Source of the DNA: Micromonospora sp. WMMD961
GTDB lineage: Bacteria > Actinomycetota > Actinomycetes > Mycobacteriales > Micromonosporaceae
NCBI RefSeq assembly: GCF_029626145.1
Contig: NZ_JARUBJ010000002.1
Coordinates: 1,518,501 to 1,582,500, forward strand
DNA length: 64,000 nucleotides
Reading direction: 5' to 3'
Shown here: positions 59,603 through 64,000 of the stretch, piece by piece
Layout of the letters: every line of letters starts with the position of its first letter
Numbering within the stretch: the stretch's first letter is position 1
Position numbers and translations under genes: made by a program
The notes under the pieces: generated by a model
Databases searched by the model: none
The model's input: the letters and a program-made list of their open reading frames with translations, nothing else
Told to the model about the DNA's origin: nothing

Positions 59603-60193
59603 GTGGCTGATCTCCTCGTCTGGATCGACTGTGAGATGACTGGGTTGGACCTCGGCAGGGACAAACTGATCGAGGTTGCGGCACTGGTCACCGATCCCGA
59701 CCTCAACGTGCTCGGTGACGGTGTCGACGTGGTCATCCACGCCGACGAGGCGGCGTTGGAGGCGATGCCGGAGATCGTGCAGACGATGCACGCCAAGTCC
59801 GGCCTCACCGACGAGGTCCGTCGCTCGCCGGTCACCCTCGCCGAGGCCGAGGACCGGGTGATGGACTACGTCACCAGCTTCGTCAGGGATCCGCGTACGG
59901 CCCCGCTGTGCGGCAACTCGATCGCCACCGACCGGGGCTTCATCGCCCGGGACATGCCCCGCCTCGACGCGCACCTGCACTACCGCATGATCGACGTGTC
60001 GTCGATCAAGGAACTGTGTCGTCGCTGGTACCCCCGGGTGTACTTCGGCCAGCCGCAGAAGGGGCTCGCGCACCGGGCGCTCGCCGACATCCGGGAGAGC
60101 ATCCGGGAGCTGGAGTACTACCGGCGGACGCTCTTCGTCCCGCTGCCCGGCCCGGACGTGGAGACCGCCAAGGCGATCGCCGCCGAACTCTGA
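59603..60193 (+). CDS. orn: Oligoribonuclease
   Basis: A 196-residue DEDDh 3'-5' exoribonuclease that clears 2-5 nt RNA, including pGpG from c-di-GMP. Metal ligands are Asp9 and Glu11 (VWIDCEMTGLDL), Asp in NSIATDRGFI, and His-Asp in LAHRALADIRES. MIDVSSIKELCRRWYP is strongly conserved in the family. The GTG at 59603 matches the usual start; a GTG at 59597 is two codons longer. It ends about 100 bases before tRNA-His. Confidence 0.97.
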   Translation: MADLLVWIDCEMTGLDLGRDKLIEVAALVTDPDLNVLGDGVDVVIHADEAALEAMPEIVQTMHAKSGLTDEVRRSPVTLAEAEDRVMDYVTSFVRDPRTAPLCGNSIATDRGFIARDMPRLDAHLHYRMIDVSSIKELCRRWYPRVYFGQPQKGLAHRALADIRESIRELEYYRRTLFVPLPGPDVETAKAIAAEL

Positions 60194-60298
60194 CCCCCGC
60201 GCCGGCGAGCGGGGAACCCGCTGGACGTGGCCGGCCGCGGTGCCGCTATTATTGGTCCGCACCCCGCCCGGGGCGATCGACCGGGCGACGGCGGCATG

Positions 60299-60371
60299 GT
60301 GGCTGTAGCTCAGTTGGCAGAGCACCGGGTTGTGGTCCCGGTTGTCGTGGGTTCAATTCCCATCAGTCACC
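60299..60371 (+). tRNA. tRNA-His (anticodon GUG)
   Basis: The acceptor is GTGGCTG/CAGTCAC with C73; the G at 60298 can serve as the family's extra -1 G paired with C73. The anticodon arm is CCGGG-TTGTGGT-CCCGG and the T arm TGGG-TTCAATT-CCCA. CCA is not encoded. Confidence 0.96.
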
Positions 60372-60388
60372 CCGATGGTTGCACTGCT

Positions 60389-60414
60389 CAGGCCCCCTCT
60401 GCGGAGGGGGCCTG
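60389..60414 (+). terminator. Hairpin after tRNA-His
   Basis: CAGGCCCCCTC, TGCG loop, GAGGGGGCCTG: an 11-bp perfect stem 18 bases after the tRNA. Confidence 0.85.
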
Positions 60415-60446
60415 AGTCGTTGTAGGGAAGAGGTAGGGGAATACGG

Positions 60447-60477
60447 GACAGCCCCCTCCGGATCGGAGGGGGCTGTC
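60447..60477. terminator. Hairpin between tRNA-His and the L,D-transpeptidase gene
   Basis: GACAGCCCCCTCCG, a 3-base GAT loop, CGGAGGGGGCTGTC: a 14-bp perfect stem, ending 10 bases from the end of the convergent L,D-transpeptidase gene, which it probably terminates. Confidence 0.88.
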
Positions 60478-60487
60478 GTCGTCGGGC

Positions 60488-61777
60488 TCAGGCGGTCGGC
60501 GTCGGTGACGGGGTCGCGCCGTCCGGGGTCGTCGGGGTGGTGTCCGGGTCGGCGGGAGGCTCGTACGGCAGGGCGCTGCCCTTGACGTACTCGTCCCAGC
60601 TCATGTTCCAGTCGGTCCAGCCGTTGCCGTTCTGCAGCTTGCGCTCGGTGCCCTTCACGGTGATGGGATCACCGATCTGGGTGTTCTTGAACAGCCAGTC
60701 GCCGTTGGCCATCGACACGTTCACGCAACCGTGCGAGACGTTCGTGGTGCCCTGCTGCCCCTCCGACCAGGGTGCCGCGTGGATGAACTCTCCGCCCCAG
60801 GTGAGGCGTTGCGCGAAGTCAATCTTGGTGCGGTAGCCCTCCTCCGGGCCCAGCTCCTCGAACGTGTCGAAGACCGTCTTGCGCAGCTTCTCGATCACCA
60901 CCATGGTGCCGCTGGACGACGGGGTGCTCTTCTTGCCGAGGCTGACCGGGATGGTCTTGATCACAGAACCGTTGCGGGTCACCGTCATCCGCTTGGTCTT
61001 GTTGTCCACCGTCATGACCACCGCAGGGCCGATCTTGATGTCCACGCTGAGGTCGGCACGGCCGTACCAACCCTCACCCATCGGCAGACCACCGGCCTGC
61101 ACCCGGTACGAGACCTTGCTGTCGGTCTTCCAGAACTCCTTCGGCCGGTACCGGATCTCGGTGGGGCTGACCCAGTGCCAGATGCCCTCCTGCGCCGGCG
61201 TCGACGTCACCGTCATGCGGCGCTGCACGTCGTCGCGGTAGTCCTCCGGAATGCCCCGGCTGAACTTCACGATCAACGGCATGCCGACCCCGACGACCTG
61301 GTTGTCACCGAGGAAGCTGGTCACCCGTACCTGGTTGGCCGGCTTGGCCATCGTGGTGAAGGTGCTGGTAGCGGTGGCCGGACGACCGTCGTCGCCGGTG
61401 GCGGTCACGGTCGCCGTGTACGCGGTGCCGTACTCCAGCGCGCCGGCCGGCAGCCACGACTTGCCGTCCGGGGCGAGGGTGCCCTCCACCGCCTTGCCGG
61501 CCGCGTCCTTGAGCTCGACGGCGGTCTCCTTGGCGTCCTTGGTGGTGAAGGTGATGCCGGTGGAGGCCGGCACGTCCTTGGCGTCGGCCGCCGGCTCGCT
61601 GATGGTCGCCGCCGCCTTCGGCGCCGGGTCCTCACCACCACCGTGCCAGGAGGACGGGTTGCCGCCGTCGCCGTCGGTGCACGCGGAGGTGAAGGCCAGT
61701 GCCACGGCGAGCAGCCCTGCCGCGAACACGCGGCCTCGCCCACCGCGCCTGATCAGCTGGTCCTGGCTAGCTCGCAT
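60488..61777 (-). CDS. L,D-transpeptidase lipoprotein (Ldt, YkuD domain), copy 1
   Basis: A 429-residue exported enzyme that makes 3-3 cross-links in peptidoglycan. The signal ends with a lipobox-like FTSAC, so Cys33 is the probable lipid anchor. Two Ig-like domains follow (about 55-150 and 155-265), then the YkuD catalytic domain with IHAAPW and the active-site SHGCVNVS (His349, Cys351). A Pro/Thr-rich tail ends the protein. GAGGG precedes the ATG at 61777; an upstream frame to 61873 has no signal peptide and is discarded. It resembles LdtMt2-type enzymes and its neighbour at 62029. Confidence 0.94.
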   Translation of the reverse strand: MRASQDQLIRRGGRGRVFAAGLLAVALAFTSACTDGDGGNPSSWHGGGEDPAPKAAATISEPAADAKDVPASTGITFTTKDAKETAVELKDAAGKAVEGTLAPDGKSWLPAGALEYGTAYTATVTATGDDGRPATATSTFTTMAKPANQVRVTSFLGDNQVVGVGMPLIVKFSRGIPEDYRDDVQRRMTVTSTPAQEGIWHWVSPTEIRYRPKEFWKTDSKVSYRVQAGGLPMGEGWYGRADLSVDIKIGPAVVMTVDNKTKRMTVTRNGSVIKTIPVSLGKKSTPSSSGTMVVIEKLRKTVFDTFEELGPEEGYRTKIDFAQRLTWGGEFIHAAPWSEGQQGTTNVSHGCVNVSMANGDWLFKNTQIGDPITVKGTERKLQNGNGWTDWNMSWDEYVKGSALPYEPPADPDTTPTTPDGATPSPTPTA

Positions 61778-61876
61778 GATTCCCTCACAGTCGTGGTCGC
61801 TGCCCCATCGTCTCCTACTGACGCGCCAGAGCCGGCCCCGGTTGCCGAGGGTGAACCGAAACACGCCGACCATGAT

Positions 61877-61900
61877 GCCGGATTCTTGCTACTATCCGGC
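61877..61900. repeat. Short inverted repeat upstream of L,D-transpeptidase copy 1
   Basis: GCCGGAT (61877-61883) and ATCCGGC (61894-61900) are a perfect 7-bp dyad with a 10-base A/T-richer spacer, about 100 bases before the copy 1 start. It could be an operator. Confidence 0.35.
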
Positions 61901-61981
61901 GTTTCGTGAGCGTGGCTCGTCTCCGTACCAGGATCGAGGGGTCGCCGCGGCGTCGTCCGGGGCGCGGGACTGCAAGAGTAC

Positions 61982-62012
61982 GCGCCGGCCCGGCCATCGG
62001 CCGGACCGGCGC
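61982..62012 (-). terminator. Hairpin after L,D-transpeptidase copy 2
   Basis: GCGCCGG-C-CCGGCC, ATC loop, GGCCGG-A-CCGGCGC: a 13-bp stem with one mismatch, 17 bases after the copy 2 stop on the minus strand. Confidence 0.75.
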
Positions 62013-62028
62013 ATGGACGTCGGGCGAC

Positions 62029-63303
62029 TCAGATCGCCGGGCCGGCCCCACCACTGGGTACGGGTAGTGCGCTGCCCTTGACGAACGCCGACCAGCTCAG
62101 GCTCCACGCCGTCCAGCCGTTGCCGGCGGCGATCTTGCGCTCGGTGCCCTTGATGGTGATCGGGTCACCGACCCGGGTCTTCTCGAACAACCACCTGGCG
62201 TTCGCCATCGACACGTTCACGCAGCCGTGCGAGACGTTCTGCCGCCCCTGCACGTGCTCCGACCAGGGCGCGGCGTGGATGTACTCGCCACCCCAGGTGA
62301 GCCGCTGGGCGAACTGGATATCGGTGACGTAGCGGTTGGCCGGGTCCGGGTCGTCGCGGGTGTCGAAGACCGTGGCCTCCTTCTTCTCCATCACGACCAT
62401 GGTGCCGCTGGACGACGGGGTGCTCTTCTTGCCCAGGCTCACCGGGATGGTGCGCACGAGCGCGCCGTTCTCGTACACCGTCATCTTCTTGTTGGCGTTG
62501 TCGACCTTCATCTCGAACGACCGGCCGATCTTCGCGGTGGCCTTGCGGTCGATGTCGCCGTAGCGGCCGTTGCTCAGCGGCATCCCCGCGATGGCGATCC
62601 GCACGGTGATGGTCGTGCCCGGCTTCCAGTACTCCGGGGCCCGGTAGTAGGCCTGTGTGCCGTTGTCGACCCAGTGCCACGCTCCCGGCTGCGGCGGGTC
62701 GGTGCGGACGAACATCCGCTTCTGCACCGCTGCCCGGTCCTTCTTCGGGATGCCCGGGTGGAACTCGGTGACCACCGGCATGGCCACCCCGTAGCTCTTG
62801 TCGTCGAAGAGGTACAGGCCGGACCCGATTGTCGACTTCGGCTTGGCCATCGTGGTGAAGCTGCTGGTGCCCTGACTGCTCGTGCCGTCGGCTCCGCTCG
62901 CCGTCAACGTGGCGGTGTAGCGGGTGCCCCACTTCAGCGGGGCGGACGGCACCCAGGCGGAACCGTCGGTGCGCAGCTTGCCCTCGACCGAACCCCCGCC
63001 GTCCGCCGTCAGGGTGACCGCGGACACCTTCCCGCCGTCCGGGAGCTTCGCGCTGATCTCCGTGCTCACCGGCCGGTTCTTCGCGCCGTCGGCCGGGCTC
63101 AGGGTGAGCGTCGGCCCGCTCGGTGTGCTCGGCGTGTTCGGATCCGGACTCGCCGACGAACCCGGCGCGGCGCCCGGGTCGGCCGCCGACGTCCCGCCGA
63201 CGAATTCCGGCTTCTTCTGCTCGCCGCCACACCCGGTCAGTGCCAGCGACGCCGCCAGAGTCAGAGCGCCCACCACCGCTCCGGCTCGCGTGAACCGTGC
63301 CAT
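62029..63303 (-). CDS. L,D-transpeptidase lipoprotein (Ldt, YkuD domain), copy 2
   Basis: A 424-residue paralogue of the adjacent enzyme with the same layout. A lipobox LALTGC near residue 24 is followed by a Ser/Pro-rich linker, two Ig-like domains (LTLSPADGAKNRPVSTEIS, then KDRAAVQKRMFV) and the YkuD domain with IHAAPWSEH and SHGCVNVS (Cys361). The catalytic domains of the two copies share long identical runs (SLGKKSTPSSSGTMVV), while the N-terminal domains have diverged. GAGGTGGGC stands directly before the ATG at 63303. The gap between the genes contains a hairpin, so each has its own transcript. Confidence 0.94.
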   Translation of the reverse strand: MARFTRAGAVVGALTLAASLALTGCGGEQKKPEFVGGTSAADPGAAPGSSASPDPNTPSTPSGPTLTLSPADGAKNRPVSTEISAKLPDGGKVSAVTLTADGGGSVEGKLRTDGSAWVPSAPLKWGTRYTATLTASGADGTSSQGTSSFTTMAKPKSTIGSGLYLFDDKSYGVAMPVVTEFHPGIPKKDRAAVQKRMFVRTDPPQPGAWHWVDNGTQAYYRAPEYWKPGTTITVRIAIAGMPLSNGRYGDIDRKATAKIGRSFEMKVDNANKKMTVYENGALVRTIPVSLGKKSTPSSSGTMVVMEKKEATVFDTRDDPDPANRYVTDIQFAQRLTWGGEYIHAAPWSEHVQGRQNVSHGCVNVSMANARWLFEKTRVGDPITIKGTERKIAAGNGWTAWSLSWSAFVKGSALPVPSGGAGPAI

Positions 63304-63490
63304 GCCCACCTCTGTTCTCGCGTACCTGGCGGACATCGTGCCGCATCGACGCCGCAACCCACGTCCCCGGCTTCAGCCGGTGCGACGGTTTGCGGCATTT
63401 TGTCGGCAAAGCTCGACCGAAGGGGGGAGTCGGGTAACCGAATTGGAGCCCGGGTTCCGGGGGTGCTAATGTTCTCTCCGTTGCCGACGA

Positions 63491-63566
63491 GCGCCGCTAG
63501 CTCAACTGGCAGAGCAGCGGACTCTTAATCCGCGGGTTCGGGGTTCGAGTCCCTGGCGGCGCACCA
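63491..63566 (+). tRNA. tRNA-Lys (anticodon CUU)
   Basis: The acceptor is GCGCCGC/GCGGCGC with discriminator A and an encoded CCA at 63564-63566. The anticodon arm is GCGGA-CTCTTAA-TCCGC and the T arm GGGG-TTCGAGT-CCCT. Of the three tRNAs here, only this one encodes its CCA end. Confidence 0.97.
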
Positions 63567-63572
63567 ACGATC

Positions 63573-63613
63573 AAGGCTCTGACTGGTGGTTACTACCTGG
63601 TCAGGGCCTTTTT
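63573..63613 (+). terminator. Intrinsic terminator after tRNA-Lys
   Basis: AAGGCTCTGACTGGTGG, a short loop, CCTGGTCAGGGCC and TTTTT. The stem is slightly imperfect, but this is the only terminator in the window with a clear five-base T tract. Confidence 0.88.
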
Positions 63614-63707
63614 CGCACCGGCGGATGACGGCGCAGGGCGTCACCGCTGGGACCGGTCCCCGACAGAGCGTACGAAGATCGGCCGCCGCGCCCCTACAGT
63701 CCGCACC

Positions 63708-64000
63708 ATGAGGTGGACGGCGCGACTCGCGGCCACAATTCCCGTACTGCTCACCGCCCTGGCTGCCGGCGCGGTGAGTGCCGTCGCGGCGCCCGCCGAC
63801 GGCGGTCTCGGCCTAGCCCTGCGGCCCGGCCAGACCGACTACCGGGCCGGCGACCAGGTCCGCCTCGACCTCACTGTCACGAACACCACAGGCACGGCCT
63901 GCGCGCTGCCGACCAGCGCCGTCGGCACCGTCCAGGTGACCGGGGTACGCCTCGACGGGCGCGACCTCACGCCGACGCTGGCCCGCAGCTTCCACGACGA
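63708..64000 (+). CDS. Exported protein, N-terminal part only (cut by window edge)
   Basis: The 97 visible residues begin with a signal peptide (MRWTARLAATIPVLLTALAA, ending near AVAAP). A beta-rich start of a secreted domain follows: YRAGDQVRLDLTVTNTTGT with one Cys soon after. This resembles the first Ig-like or BsuPI-type strands of exported actinobacterial proteins. Function cannot be stated from this part. It lies about 140 bases after tRNA-Lys. Confidence 0.7.
   Translation, partial: MRWTARLAATIPVLLTALAAGAVSAVAAPADGGLGLALRPGQTDYRAGDQVRLDLTVTNTTGTACALPTSAVGTVQVTGVRLDGRDLTPTLARSFHD

Noticed and set aside
63304..63490. Possible c-di-AMP (ydaO-type) riboswitch before L,D-transpeptidase copy 2
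   Set aside because: Wall-enzyme leaders in actinobacteria often hold this element, and GCTGAAGCCGGGGACGTGGG on the minus strand looked suggestive. The conserved 3' part (a CAGCTAACCTCG-like sequence) and the pairing stems are missing.

Overview
The window comes from a high-GC actinomycete. Codon third positions are overwhelmingly G/C, GTG starts and 4-base ATGA/GTGA overlaps are frequent, and the proteins resemble those of the Micromonosporaceae (Micromonospora-like). I read the genus from protein style and gene order, not from a search. The window carries 57 protein genes (one cut by the right edge) and three tRNAs. There are no rRNAs, CRISPR arrays, transposases or prophage genes.

Layout. 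1-3.3 kb: an FAD monooxygenase and cytochrome c oxidase subunit I. 3.5-9.4 kb (minus): an MFS exporter, the NAD-salvage pair pncA-pncB, and a large LuxR/LAL regulator. 9.5-18.8 kb (plus): a degenerate GTPase-like protein, then the conserved actinobacterial series clpS - DUF2017 - mec - cysO - cysM - MBL hydrolase - rph - rdgB, with two glycosyltransferases inserted. 18.9-26.8 kb (minus): a complete histidine-utilisation cluster (hutH, hutI, hutF, an M20 amidohydrolase, hutU, RpiR regulator). 27-44.4 kb: a kinase-remnant membrane protein followed by a Wzx/Wzy-type polysaccharide locus with seven glycosyltransferases, a flippase, a beta-helix protein, a polymerase, an initiating sugar-phosphate transferase and an LCP ligase. 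44.5-49.6 kb: methyltransferase, MOSC protein, bacterial expansin-like protein, GNAT, tRNA-Leu overlapped by an HNH nuclease gene, and a peroxiredoxin. 49.7-52.5 kb: a CbiM/PDGLE/CbiQ/CbiO-type metal ECF transporter behind a palindromic operator. 52.5-58 kb: a divergent copper/disulfide block (ECF sigma, MauE, DsbA and a membrane protein on one side; CopC-CopD and YcnI on the other). 58-64 kb: a GT87 mannosyltransferase, oligoribonuclease, tRNA-His, two paralogous L,D-transpeptidases, tRNA-Lys and a partial secreted protein.

How it works together. The 12-14 kb genes make cysteine through a protein-bound thiocarboxylate (CysO carrier, CysM synthase, Mec protease). The hut genes take histidine to glutamate by the formylglutamate route. 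The 28-44 kb locus builds lipid-linked repeat units, flips and polymerises them, and probably attaches the polymer to the wall through LCP.

The most unusual items are: a CysO whose Gly-Gly terminus is buried under a 36-residue tail partly built from a 30-bp tandem duplication, beside a JAMM protease that could mature it; three secreted proteins at the copper block that would all begin with histidine after signal cleavage; a nested repeat in front of hutF; a pseudo-GTPase and a pseudokinase-like protein; an HNH gene whose stop codon lies inside tRNA-Leu; and a Fur/Nur-like palindrome before the metal transporter. None of these has been checked against databases.
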